A stretch of DNA of 22,743 bases. It comes from Dehalococcoidia bacterium (GTDB lineage Bacteria; Chloroflexota; Dehalococcoidia; E44-bin15). Below are positions 7,065 through 13,854 of this stretch, piece after piece. A program made the translations under genes and the position numbers. Under the pieces are notes generated by a model. The model saw only the letters and a program-made list of their open reading frames with translations, was not told where the DNA came from and ran no database searches. How positions within the stretch are numbered: position 1 is the stretch's first letter; every line of letters starts with the position of its first letter. The DNA lies in NCBI GenBank assembly GCA_023129355.1, contig JAGMCC010000003.1:1-22743 (forward strand), given 5' to 3'.

Positions 7065-8666
7065 TTATAGATGCTTGCGCAGGGGGATTTCCTTGATGAA
7101 GAAGTTTGCTATTAAAGCCACAGCGATCACGCTAAGAGCAACTAGGAAGACCTCAGTCAGAGCCGAATTCAGAGCCTCGCGCAGCGTTGATAGTAACTGC
7201 TCAAAAAGCTCAGCGCCCTGAGACCCCAGGCTTTCGAAAAAGCTTCTCAGTTGATCCTGTGCCTCCGGGCTGACCAGCGCCTGGGGGTTATCAATAATGG
7301 AGGATAATTGTTCAGAGGGGACAACGGCCGATACTTCGGGCGGGAGACCTCCCTTGAACTCGGTTGCGAAGCGGTTGATCATTACAGAACCTACCACAGC
7401 CAACCCTAAAGCGCCGCCTATAGAGCGGAAGAAAGCGTTCGTAGAGGTGGCTATTCCCATAACGGAATAAGGCACTGCGTTCTGAACCGCGATGACGTAC
7501 ATGGGCATAGTAATGCCCAAGCCGAAGCCCATCACAACTATGTTCATTATGGCCATCGCATAGCTGGTTTCAACCGTCATCCTGGAGAGTAGAAACAAGC
7601 CCAGAGCCATGATTATAATGCCGGCCGTGCCCTGGAGCCGATAGTGCCCTCCTGCGCGCGAAAGCACCTGGCCGGAGATTACACTGCCCACCACTAAACC
7701 CAGCATCATAGGCGTCAGAAAACTGCCGCTGGCTGTGGCGGATGTCCCCAGCACCCCCTGGAAGTAAAGCGGGATAAAGATAATACCGGTGAACATGCCA
7801 AAGCCCAAGATGAAGGTGACTATCGACGACACGCTCACTATCCGGTTGCTGAATATCCACAGGGGCAGGATGGGTTCTTTAGCCCGGCTTTCGATTATTA
7901 GGAAGAGCAGCAACATTGCCAGTGAGAAATCGAACATGAAAAGGATGGGGAAGGAGAGCCAATCGTAATCAACACCGGCCCAGGTCAGGGCCAGCATAAA
8001 TGGGACCACGGTAAGTATCAAGGTTATTATTCCGGCATAATCAACCCTGTGTTTCCGAATGCCAGGTCGCAGCTGAGGGAAGAAGAATATAAACAGGAGC
8101 ATGATAAGTATACCGAAAGGGATGTTGATGTAAAAGACCCAGTTCCAGGAGAGGTTGTCGGTTATGTAGCCGCCGAGAGTCGGCCCGATGACGGCTGATA
8201 AGCCAAACACGCCGGACAGTAATCCCACATATTTCCCGCGTTCGGCTGGCGAGAAAAGGTCGCCGATGGTGATAAAGGATAGCCCCATTATGGCCCCGGC
8301 GCCTATGCCCTGAAGTGCCCTGAAAGTGATGAGCTGCAACATCGTCTGGCTGGTGCCGCAGAGGACAGAGCCCACTATGAAAACCGCTATCCCACCGGTG
8401 AGGAACCACTTGCGGCCGTACATATCGCTCAGCTTGCCGGCAATCAGTAAAGTAACGGTGGAGGCGATGATGTAAGCTGTTACCACCCAGGTGTACTGGG
8501 CGAACCCGCCAAGGTCGGTGATGATCCGCGGCAAGGCAGTGCCCACAACCGTCTGGTCCAGCGAGGCGAAGAACAGGGCCAGCATAACGCCTGCCACGGT
8601 GAGAACCACCTGCCGTTTTGGCAGTTCACGATGGCCGGTCTTTTTGCCCTTTAAATCGGTATCCAT
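7065..8666 (-). CDS. DHA2-family MFS drug-efflux transporter (EmrB/QacA type)
   Basis: Proton-driven multidrug exporter of the major facilitator superfamily, 533 residues with about 14 hydrophobic helices, the DHA2 layout. Motif D1 is seen as LDQTVVGTALPRI in helix 1, motif A as GKLSDMYGRKW after helix 2, and the antiporter motif C as GLSAVIGPTLGG in helix 5. The large hydrophilic loop before the last helix (about residues 430-500) is common in this group. The ATG lies four bases after the permease stop and lacks a clear Shine-Dalgarno, pointing to translational coupling. It is the third gene of an ABC ATPase-permease-MFS operon, which suggests export of related toxic or self-made compounds. 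The substrate cannot be read from sequence. Confidence 0.9.
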   Translation of the reverse strand: MDTDLKGKKTGHRELPKRQVVLTVAGVMLALFFASLDQTVVGTALPRIITDLGGFAQYTWVVTAYIIASTVTLLIAGKLSDMYGRKWFLTGGIAVFIVGSVLCGTSQTMLQLITFRALQGIGAGAIMGLSFITIGDLFSPAERGKYVGLLSGVFGLSAVIGPTLGGYITDNLSWNWVFYINIPFGILIMLLFIFFFPQLRPGIRKHRVDYAGIITLILTVVPFMLALTWAGVDYDWLSFPILFMFDFSLAMLLLFLIIESRAKEPILPLWIFSNRIVSVSSIVTFILGFGMFTGIIFIPLYFQGVLGTSATASGSFLTPMMLGLVVGSVISGQVLSRAGGHYRLQGTAGIIIMALGLFLLSRMTVETSYAMAIMNIVVMGFGLGITMPMYVIAVQNAVPYSVMGIATSTNAFFRSIGGALGLAVVGSVMINRFATEFKGGLPPEVSAVVPSEQLSSIIDNPQALVSPEAQDQLRSFFESLGSQGAELFEQLLSTLREALNSALTEVFLVALSVIAVALIANFFIKEIPLRKHL

Positions 8667-8670
8667 TAAG

Positions 8671-9465
8671 TTATTCTTGGACGCGGAAGGACCTTATCGC
8701 CAGGGTGCCCATGATGATGCCAAATAGGGCGACCACCGCTATATCGAGGACAATGGGCATGCGATAACCGAAGAGCTCTATCCCGAACATGGCTGACTCC
8801 TGTGACCCCAGGACCACCTGGCGCAGGGAGTCAATACCGTAGGATACGGGGTTGAACTTGACCGCGGTGCCCAGCCACGCAGGCAGGAACTGGGTGGGAA
8901 ACATTGCCGGGGAAAGAAAGAACAGGGGAAAAAGAACCATCTGCACTACAACCTGGAAGGCCTCCATACTCTTTATCCGGGAGGCGATGAATAGCCCCAT
9001 CGAAGTAAGGGATAAGGAGAAGACAAACATCAGCGCTATTAGCAGGAAAGCTTCGCCCACCGTCATGCTCACGTGGGCGAAGGGGATGAAAACGAGCATA
9101 AAGATGCCCTGAATGGTGGCGATTGTGGCGCCCCCCAGGGCCTTGCCTATAGCTACGGAGGTGCGGCTGATGGGGGCGACCAGCACCTCCTTGAGAAAGC
9201 CGAACTCCCGGTCCCAGACCACAGAAACCCCGGTCATAATAGAGGTGAAGAGCACCACCATGCCGATGATGCCGGGGTACATGAACTGGATGTAATCGAA
9301 GTCCCCATCTCCGGCCCTGCCCATCACGCTGGAAGCGATACCTGTGCCGAAAATGACCAGGAAGAGGAAGGGCATAATAAAGCTGCTGATAAGCCTGGCC
9401 CGATCCCGCCAGAAGCGAAGCAGGTCTCGATACCAGACAATATATACGCCCCTCAGGTTATTCAA
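8671..9465 (-). CDS. ABC-2 type transporter permease (DrrB-like)
   Basis: Membrane subunit of an ABC exporter, 264 residues with six predicted hydrophobic helices. The N-terminus (WYRDLLRFWRDRARLISSF) and the central conserved EVLVAPISRTSVAIGKALGG block are typical of ABC-2 permeases of the DrrB/NodJ type. FNPVSYGIDSLRQVVLG before the last helix is also a family hallmark. The start is TTG at 9465 and overlaps the ATPase TGA (TTGA), so the two are translationally coupled. It acts with the ATPase at 9462 in the cytoplasmic membrane; related pairs export antibiotics or lipids, but the cargo here is unknown. Confidence 0.9.
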   Translation of the reverse strand: MNNLRGVYIVWYRDLLRFWRDRARLISSFIMPFLFLVIFGTGIASSVMGRAGDGDFDYIQFMYPGIIGMVVLFTSIMTGVSVVWDREFGFLKEVLVAPISRTSVAIGKALGGATIATIQGIFMLVFIPFAHVSMTVGEAFLLIALMFVFSLSLTSMGLFIASRIKSMEAFQVVVQMVLFPLFFLSPAMFPTQFLPAWLGTAVKFNPVSYGIDSLRQVVLGSQESAMFGIELFGYRMPIVLDIAVVALFGIIMGTLAIRSFRVQE

Positions 9466-10457
9466 TGGAATCTAGTGCCCCCACCCCTTGCCTGGCGCAT
9501 CGCCCACTGCTTCTTCATTACCGCCGCTCCACCCTCTTCCTCGCGGATCTCCCGCCCGGTGAGCTTCATAAACACGTCATCTAGTGTGGGGCGACGCACG
9601 CTGATACTATAGAGCCCGCTTTTGAAGTTGTTTACCAGAGTGGGGATAAACTCCTCTCCGTTTTGCACCTCGAAAAAGATCCCTTCGCTACCGCGCTGTG
9701 CCTCGATGTTATAGTGGTGCCGAATCTCCTCCACCGCCGCCTCGGCGTTTTCCGCCTTCAGAGTGACTATGTCGCCGCCAACCATCCGCTTCAGGGCATC
9801 GGGGGTATCCAGAGCGATGATCTTGCCGTGGTCGATAATAGCGATGCGGTCAGCGACCGTGGCCTCATCCATGTAATGTGTGGTGAGGAAGATGGTGATG
9901 TTCTCCCGCTTCCGCAGCTCAATGATATAATTCCAGATATGGAAGCGGGTCTGGGGATCGAGTCCCAGAGTGGGCTCGTCGAGGAAGAGCACCTTGGGGT
10001 AGTGCAGGAGGCCGCGGCCGATCTCCAGTCGGCGCCTCATGCCCCCAGAGAAGTGCTGCACTACATCCTTGCGCCGGTCCCAGAGGTCCAACATCTTTAG
10101 AACCTCCTCGATGCGCTCCCGGCTCACCGACCGCGGGATGTTATAGACTCCGGCATGGAACTCGAGGTTCTGTAAGGCGCTGAGCTTGATATCGAGGCTG
10201 GGGTCCTGAAACACCAGGCCGAGCGATCTCCTGACCTCGTTTTGCTGACGTACCACATCGAACCCGTTGAGGCTCGCCCTTCCCGCAGTGGGTCTCATCA
10301 GGGTGCAAAGGATGTTAATGGTGGTAGTCTTCCCCGCTCCATTGGGACCGAGGAAACCGAAGATCTCCCCCTCCACCACCTTAAAACTGACATCATCCAC
10401 CGCAATCAGGTCACCGAATTTCTTTACCAGATGCTCCACCTCTATAATTTCTCGCAT
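9462..10457 (-). CDS. ABC exporter ATP-binding protein (DrrA-like)
   Basis: Nucleotide-binding subunit partnering the permease. Walker A GPNGAGKT is at residues 37-44, the Q-loop glutamine at about 84 (VFQDPSLD), the signature HFSGGMRRR near 135-143, Walker B VLFLDEP at about 156-162, and the switch histidine at about 194 (TTHYMDEA). The C-terminal region from about 225 resembles the DUF4162 extension of DrrA-type ATPases. The open frame begins at a GTG (10464-10466), but the ATG at 10455-10457 gives the usual short lead before IIEVEHLVKKFG; ribosome binding sites are weak for both, so the exact start is uncertain by three codons. First gene of the export operon. Confidence 0.92.
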   Translation of the reverse strand: MREIIEVEHLVKKFGDLIAVDDVSFKVVEGEIFGFLGPNGAGKTTTINILCTLMRPTAGRASLNGFDVVRQQNEVRRSLGLVFQDPSLDIKLSALQNLEFHAGVYNIPRSVSRERIEEVLKMLDLWDRRKDVVQHFSGGMRRRLEIGRGLLHYPKVLFLDEPTLGLDPQTRFHIWNYIIELRKRENITIFLTTHYMDEATVADRIAIIDHGKIIALDTPDALKRMVGGDIVTLKAENAEAAVEEIRHHYNIEAQRGSEGIFFEVQNGEEFIPTLVNNFKSGLYSISVRRPTLDDVFMKLTGREIREEEGGAAVMKKQWAMRQARGGGTRFH

Positions 10458-10487
10458 CTTTCGCACTCTAGGAATATTAACTGATGT

Positions 10488-10516
10488 ATTTTACCAGTTA
10501 TGCCGGGCTTGTTAAA
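10488..10516 (-). promoter_or_regulatory. Putative promoter of the ABC/MFS export operon
   Basis: On the minus strand TTTAAC (10511-10516) and TAAAAT (10488-10493) are separated by 17 bases, placing a start point about 25 bases before the ATPase gene. The -10 matches five of six consensus bases; the -35 is weak. No operator-like symmetry is obvious. Confidence 0.4.
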
Positions 10517-10572
10517 GAGAGTGTACTCGTTCAGGACATTTGTGACACGTCACCGCTAGTCAATGGTTACTG

Positions 10573-10667
10573 TCCTTGCGACCCCGATTTATCGGGGGAA
10601 GCAATCTCAGGAGTGGTGGGTGGGCAGGCATGTGACGGTGAGATTGCTTCGCTCCGCTCGCAATGAC
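10573..10667. repeat. Palindromic repeat element (REP/MITE-like)
   Basis: The left arm (10573-10608) contains a perfect CCCCGAT/ATCGGGG hairpin followed by GAAGCAATCTC. The right arm (10640-10667) is GAGATTGCTTCGCTCCGCTC and onward to CAATGAC, the reverse complement of the left arm ends. A spacer of about 31 bases lies between. The right arm matches, from memory, a short repeat widespread in anaerobic environmental genomes (reverse complement begins GTCATTGCGAGCGGAGCGAA). A decayed copy of the CCCCGATxxATxGGGG hairpin lies near 10747-10765. Function unknown. Confidence 0.65.
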
Positions 10668-10969
10668 GGCGGACTGTCACCCATCTATCCGAACGAGATC
10701 AATAATGTACTCGTTCACATGATTAGCGCACAGCACTTCTATGCCACCCCGATCTATAGGGGGAGGGTGTAAAGAGTACCAGAGATTACTGGCTTGGTTT
10801 ACTTAATGCAAAATTCTTTGGTCGCCTTGCCCATGAGGGAATAACAGATAGCCACGGTCTCAGAATGACCGGGGAGTGCTACTCGTCAGCTGCGATTTTT
10901 TGCGGGATACGCTTGTGATGTGTCACCGCTCTATCTGAACGTGACCGGAAAAGCCTATAGGTCTAAAAA

Positions 10970-11572
10970 CTAGGCTAGATAGAGCTTCCTCATAAACCCA
11001 ATAAACCTTATGGGTAGGGGCTCTATGAGGCGGAGAATACCAAAGGCGGCAAGGCTGGCAAGGATGCCGATGGCCACCCCTGCTAGTATATCCAGGGGGT
11101 AGTGCACCCCGATATAAACCCGGGCGAAGCAAACGAGGACAGCCATTAGGAACATTGCGGCTGCCAATCTTCCCCTCTTTGTGAGCGAGACGCCGGTGGC
11201 AAACGCGAAGGAAACCGCTGCCGACTCACTGGGGAAGGATGGGTCGATTCGCTTATAGGTGAGAAGATTGACCAGATCCGGATAGGCATCGTAGGGGCGA
11301 AGCCGATCGGGGCCATACACCATAAGCAAATGGATGATTATGGCAGCCAAGCCCACTGCGGCAACAGCACAGAGAACCGCCCTCTGGTTAATCTCCCTCC
11401 GTGCAGCGCTGCGGAAGCTGAACCAAAGACCCAGCAGGATAAGAGCCATAATGGCGACTATGAAGTAATCATCTCCGAGAAGCTCCATCAGCCAATCCAG
11501 GGTGGGCACCTTCAGGGCTAATCCATTTATCCAGAAGAAAAGCGTTTCATCCGCCGAGATGATCGCATCCAC
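10970..11572 (-). CDS. PAP2-superfamily membrane protein with degenerate active site
   Basis: Six-helix membrane protein of 200 residues resembling PAP2-type phosphatases, which act on lipid phosphates such as undecaprenyl pyrophosphate. Motif C3 is well preserved: Arg151, His157 and Asp161 in RVYIGVHYPLD. Motif C1 has Arg92-Pro93 (DRLRP), but the lysine seven positions before is Val85. Motif C2 reads FPSESA where the family has PSGH or PSDH, so the proton-donating histidine is Ser117. The nucleophile is therefore present while two catalytic partners are missing. It starts with GTG two bases after the stop of the upstream membrane protein. It may be inactive, use another donor, or have a binding role. 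Confidence 0.7.
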   Translation of the reverse strand: MDAIISADETLFFWINGLALKVPTLDWLMELLGDDYFIVAIMALILLGLWFSFRSAARREINQRAVLCAVAAVGLAAIIIHLLMVYGPDRLRPYDAYPDLVNLLTYKRIDPSFPSESAAVSFAFATGVSLTKRGRLAAAMFLMAVLVCFARVYIGVHYPLDILAGVAIGILASLAAFGILRLIEPLPIRFIGFMRKLYLA

Positions 11573-11574
11573 GA

Positions 11575-12063
11575 CTATTCTTTCCCTTTTCCGTTGCGAA
11601 GGATGCGGGTAATCGCTTGAAAGAAGGTCATCTCTCTAAGAGCCTCAAGCCCCTTTGGGTCTTCCTCATTCACTCCATCAGTGGATCTGGGAGAGATTCT
11701 GAATTTCACAATTGAGGAGATCGCGATGGTGGTCAGAATGGCGCACCCAACAGCGAGCAGGAAAAAACCCACGCTTTCGCCGTCCCCCAGGATGAGCCCG
11801 ATATCGGGGGGCATGGGGTTGGACCAGCCGTAGCGGAGAATATCACTTGCGGTAACAGCATAGCCAACATCAGGGTGAGGATTGCCCACAATGTAGAACC
11901 ACGAAAATCCCCCTACGATGGCCAAAGAGCCGAAGATGTATCCCCAAGTTGTCCTGCTGAAGAAGGATAACCCCCTCAGTTTCGAATATGAGGCTGCTAT
12001 CTGCAATACCCCCAGAGAAGCGAGAAAGATGAAGAGGAAATACTCCAAGCCAATCTTCAGCAC
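11575..12063 (-). CDS. Membrane protein of unknown function
   Basis: Not recognised as a known family. The 162-residue product has hydrophobic segments at about 5-25, 40-60 and 95-118, with a segment between the second and third that carries NPHPDVGYAVTASDILRYGW and MPPDIGLILG. A hydrophilic C-terminal tail of about 40 residues (rich in Glu, Asp and Lys) ends at the membrane-proximal side. The start is GTG at 12063, 13 bases downstream of the ilvE stop, with only a modest AGGGA as ribosome site. Its stop is two bases before the PAP2-like start, so the two are probably made together and may act together at the membrane. Confidence 0.65.
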   Translation of the reverse strand: MLKIGLEYFLFIFLASLGVLQIAASYSKLRGLSFFSRTTWGYIFGSLAIVGGFSWFYIVGNPHPDVGYAVTASDILRYGWSNPMPPDIGLILGDGESVGFFLLAVGCAILTTIAISSIVKFRISPRSTDGVNEEDPKGLEALREMTFFQAITRILRNGKGKE

Positions 12064-12076
12064 TATAGGTCCCTAT

Positions 12077-13006
12077 TTATGCCTTAACCAGCTTATAGGC
12101 AGGGGTGCACCAATCGAGGTATTTCTTGCTTTTGCCCAGGATCACATCGAAGTAAAGAGCCTGAAGCTTTTTGGTGATACCGCCCACTTCGCCGCGTCCT
12201 ACCTTGCGGTGGTCGATCTCAATGACCGGGGTAACATGGGCGGCGGTGCCGGTAAGGAAGCATTCATCAGCGGTGTAAAGCTCGCTCTGGTCGATAGACC
12301 GCTCGATGCTCTCGATGCCCAGCTCATTTTTCGCCAGGGTAATCACCGTATCTCGGGTGATCCCGATGAGGATATTATCGGAGCTTGGCGGCGTAACCAG
12401 CTGGCCATCGATTATCAGGAAGATATTCTCCCCGCTCCCCTCGGAGACGTGACCATCATGGGTAAGCAGGATAGCCTCATCGAAGCCCTTCTCCACGGCC
12501 TCGGTCTTTGCCAGAGCGCTGTTCACATAAAGCCCGTTGATCTTGGCTCTCGTGGGGATCATGCTGCTGTCGATGCGCCGCCAGGAGCAGACGCAGCATT
12601 TTGCCCCCTTGGTGATATCGAGGTAAGGGCCGAATGGTATGGCGAAGAGCAGGAAGCTGGCCTCCAGGTTGTGAAGCCTCACCCCCACCTCTTCAGAGCT
12701 CTTGTAGGCCAGGGGGCGAATATAGGTATCCTCGCGATAGCCGCACCGCTGGACCAGCTCTATGGTGAGCGCGAAGAGCTCATCCATGGTGTGGGGGATT
12801 TCGATCTGGAGCACGCGGCAACTCTCGAGCAGCCTTTGGTAGTGTTCAGCGAGGCGAAAGATGTACATCTGCCCCTGCTCCTCGTTCCAGTTACCCCGAA
12901 TCCCCTCAAAGCAGGCGGTGCCGTAGTTGAAGGCGTGGGTCATGATCCCGATCCTGGCCTCGGAGAGAGGGACGAACTTTCCATCGAAAAAAGCATAAGG
13001 CGGCAT
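12077..13006 (-). CDS. ilvE: Branched-chain amino acid aminotransferase
   Basis: Fold-type IV PLP aminotransferase that interconverts leucine, isoleucine and valine with their keto acids. The PLP lysine is Lys155 in TRAKINGLYVNSALAK, and the conserved EGSGENIF cofactor block is at about 189-196, with ILIGITRDTVITLA and the late EEFLTGTAA-like ECFLTGTAAHVTPV. Early MTHAFNYGTACFEGIR is also characteristic. The 309-residue length is normal. The ATG is preceded by AAAGGAGAG at good spacing. It is the first gene of a minus-strand unit with two membrane proteins that have no obvious amino-acid role. A 403-residue frame on the other strand is a shadow. Confidence 0.96.
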   Translation of the reverse strand: MPPYAFFDGKFVPLSEARIGIMTHAFNYGTACFEGIRGNWNEEQGQMYIFRLAEHYQRLLESCRVLQIEIPHTMDELFALTIELVQRCGYREDTYIRPLAYKSSEEVGVRLHNLEASFLLFAIPFGPYLDITKGAKCCVCSWRRIDSSMIPTRAKINGLYVNSALAKTEAVEKGFDEAILLTHDGHVSEGSGENIFLIIDGQLVTPPSSDNILIGITRDTVITLAKNELGIESIERSIDQSELYTADECFLTGTAAHVTPVIEIDHRKVGRGEVGGITKKLQALYFDVILGKSKKYLDWCTPAYKLVKA

Positions 13007-13036
13007 ATAACTCTCCTTTTATCAAAGGTCGTGGGA

Positions 13037-13066
13037 ATTATAAACCAGCACAGCTTTCAAAGACAA
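13037..13066 (-). promoter_or_regulatory. Putative promoter of ilvE
   Basis: Minus strand TATAAT (13037-13042, perfect -10) with TTGTCT (13061-13066) 18 bases upstream. The start point would be about 25 bases before the ilvE ATG. The -35 is a partial match. No T-box or other amino-acid leader is visible in the short leader. Confidence 0.55.
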
Positions 13067-13133
13067 GCCCTGTGTGAGGTGGTGCAAGACGCACAAAAAC
13101 AGGCGAAAACCACTGTATATTGCGTTTAGCTGC

Positions 13134-13162
13134 TTGACAAGGCCTACATATTGTGGTATATT
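13134..13162 (+). promoter_or_regulatory. Near-consensus sigma70-type promoter of the 13168-13276 RNA
   Basis: TTGACA (13134-13139) and TATATT (13157-13162) with the optimal 17-base spacer: 11 of 12 consensus bases. It points rightward, away from ilvE, to a terminated transcript of about 108 nt. It is unrelated in sequence to the repeated promoter family found from 13792 onward. Confidence 0.8.
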
Positions 13163-13167
13163 ACTTT

Positions 13168-13276
13168 AATTGAATAAGTTCCTCAGAAAGCGAGGTGATG
13201 CTTTCCGATTAAGCAGTAACATAGAAATAAGCTAATCATATATGTCTGCACCCCGCTGTTTGGGGTGCTTTCTTTA
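13168..13276 (+). ncRNA. Candidate structured RNA: H-type pseudoknot, bulged hairpin, terminator
   Basis: No protein frame of useful size lies between the strong promoter and an intrinsic terminator. Complementary segments fold compactly: stem 1 CCTC/GAGG (13181-13184 with 13192-13195); its loop contains GAAAGC (13186-13191), which pairs with GCTTTC (13200-13205), an H-type pseudoknot with a one-base first loop and a four-base third loop. A second hairpin pairs GATTA-GC (13207-13214, one bulged A) with GCTAATC (13231-13237). The terminator stem follows. It may be a free small RNA, or a leader/attenuator controlling the HNH gene at 13459. I could not match it to a known riboswitch class. The start point is estimated from the -10. 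Confidence 0.55.
13248..13276 (+). terminator. Rho-independent terminator
   Basis: Perfect seven-base-pair stem GCACCCC/GGGGTGC (13248-13268) with loop GCTGTTT, followed by TTTCTTTA. It ends the RNA that starts near 13168 and could act as an attenuator for the HNH gene. Confidence 0.85.
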
Positions 13277-13285
13277 TCTAAATAA

Positions 13286-13383
13286 ATATGAAACCCCCGG
13301 TCGCCCCCGAGGGTTTCATATAGATAGCTGTCTCAAGGACAGCCACTTAAGGGTATTGCGCACTCTATCATGAAATTGTGCGC
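13286..13383. repeat. Three successive hairpins after the terminator
   Basis: Hairpin A: 11-base-pair stem ATATGAAACCC/GGGTTTCATAT (13286-13296 with 13311-13321), with inner CGG/CCG pairing. Hairpin B: GCTGTC/GACAGC, loop TCAAG (13327-13343). Hairpin C: GCGCAC/GTGCGC, loop of 14 bases (13358-13383). On the minus strand hairpin A is followed by TTTATTT, so it could terminate leftward transcription. Together with the preceding RNA, nearly every base from 13181 to 13383 can be placed in or near a stem. Confidence 0.7.
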
Positions 13384-13458
13384 GATGTAAAGTGTCCGCT
13401 GTCAGTCGGTGGTCGATCACCTCTTGGGATGGTAATAAAAATAAGGAGGTCGCAAGAA

Positions 13459-13716
13459 ATGGCTTACTACACTTGCTACTATTGCGGGCATTTTGGAAAC
13501 GATGTTACTCGTGTGAACGAGCATCCGTATCCTCAACGCAGCGGCGGTGTGACAACCGTCGATGCTTGTCATTTGTGCAATAGCCAAAAAGGTGGTAAGA
13601 CCGCTCATCAGTTTGCAAGGTGGCTCTCCGAGCACCCGGAGCAGATGAGGCCTGGCGTGCCTTATCCCGACTCTGATAGGCGGCGTTTCGTGAGGCGTAT
13701 GCTAAATCGCGTTTAG
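13459..13716 (+). CDS. Small HNH endonuclease-like protein
   Basis: 85-residue protein with a treble-clef HNH layout. Cys6-Cys9 (CYYC) and Cys37-Cys40 (CHLC) would hold zinc. Metal/active residues fit His22 (NEHPYP), Asn41 in CNSQKGGK and His50 (AHQFARWL), with the usual Gly-Gly turn (RSGGVTTVD) between them. No other domain is present, so target specificity would have to come from a partner or it is a minimal nicking/homing-type enzyme. The frame is open from 13378, but the ATG at 13459 is preceded by AAGGAGGT at 13442-13449 and gives a natural start. It lies alone downstream of the structured RNA and hairpins, and upstream of the HEPN-like gene. Confidence 0.75.
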   Translation: MAYYTCYYCGHFGNDVTRVNEHPYPQRSGGVTTVDACHLCNSQKGGKTAHQFARWLSEHPEQMRPGVPYPDSDRRRFVRRMLNRV

Positions 13717-13791
13717 CATCTCTGGGGGGCATGGGGCGATATTAGCCTCATGCCCCCCACTAATGTTACTGCCGAGCCTAATCAGAAAGGC

Positions 13792-13833
13792 TTGACAGGG
13801 CGCTATTCGGTGGAGTATAGGTGGTTTTGCCGA
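13792..13833 (+). promoter_or_regulatory. Repeated promoter module, copy 1 (HEPN-like gene)
   Basis: TTGACA (13792-13797), 18-base spacer, TATAGG (13816-13821), then the conserved GTGGTTTTGCCGA. The 42-base module matches copy 3 (15850-15891) at 40 positions. It ends about 20 bases before the start codon at 13855, with the ribosome binding site GAAAGGAG just downstream. Confidence 0.75.
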
Positions 13834-13854
13834 TTGGGACGAAAGGAGAGGACT

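Larger units (their letters stand above)
10467..10969. other. Repeat-rich intergenic region, no gene supported
   Basis: About 500 bases between two minus-strand operons. Open frames here are short and low-quality. It contains an inverted-repeat element (10573-10667), a 12-base exact direct repeat (10522-10533 and 10706-10717), a 23-base imperfect direct repeat (10675-10697 and 10921-10943, 19 matches), and a seven-base-pair hairpin GAACGAG/CTCGTTC (10691-10716). It looks like a patch of mobile-element debris. Confidence 0.6.

Noticed and set aside
10522..10943. CRISPR array
   Set aside because: Repeats are few, imperfect, different from each other and irregularly spaced; no cas genes are nearby.
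11918..13129. 403-codon open frame on the + strand opposite ilvE
   Set aside because: It is the antisense frame of a clear ilvE, has no sensible start signal, and its translation shows no domain; long antisense frames are expected at this base composition.
13168..13276. Fluoride, preQ1 or SAM-II riboswitch
   Set aside because: The compact pseudoknot is reminiscent of them, but the conserved bases of these classes that I know are not present, and the downstream gene does not fit.
13168..13276. OMEGA/HEARO-type guide RNA for the HNH protein
   Set aside because: Those RNAs accompany IscB proteins with RuvC and HNH domains; the protein here is an 85-residue HNH domain alone, and the RNA has its own terminator.
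13378..13458. N-terminal extension of the HNH protein
   Set aside because: It would begin inside hairpin C and the ribosome binding site at 13442 would lie within the gene; the ATG at 13459 fits better.
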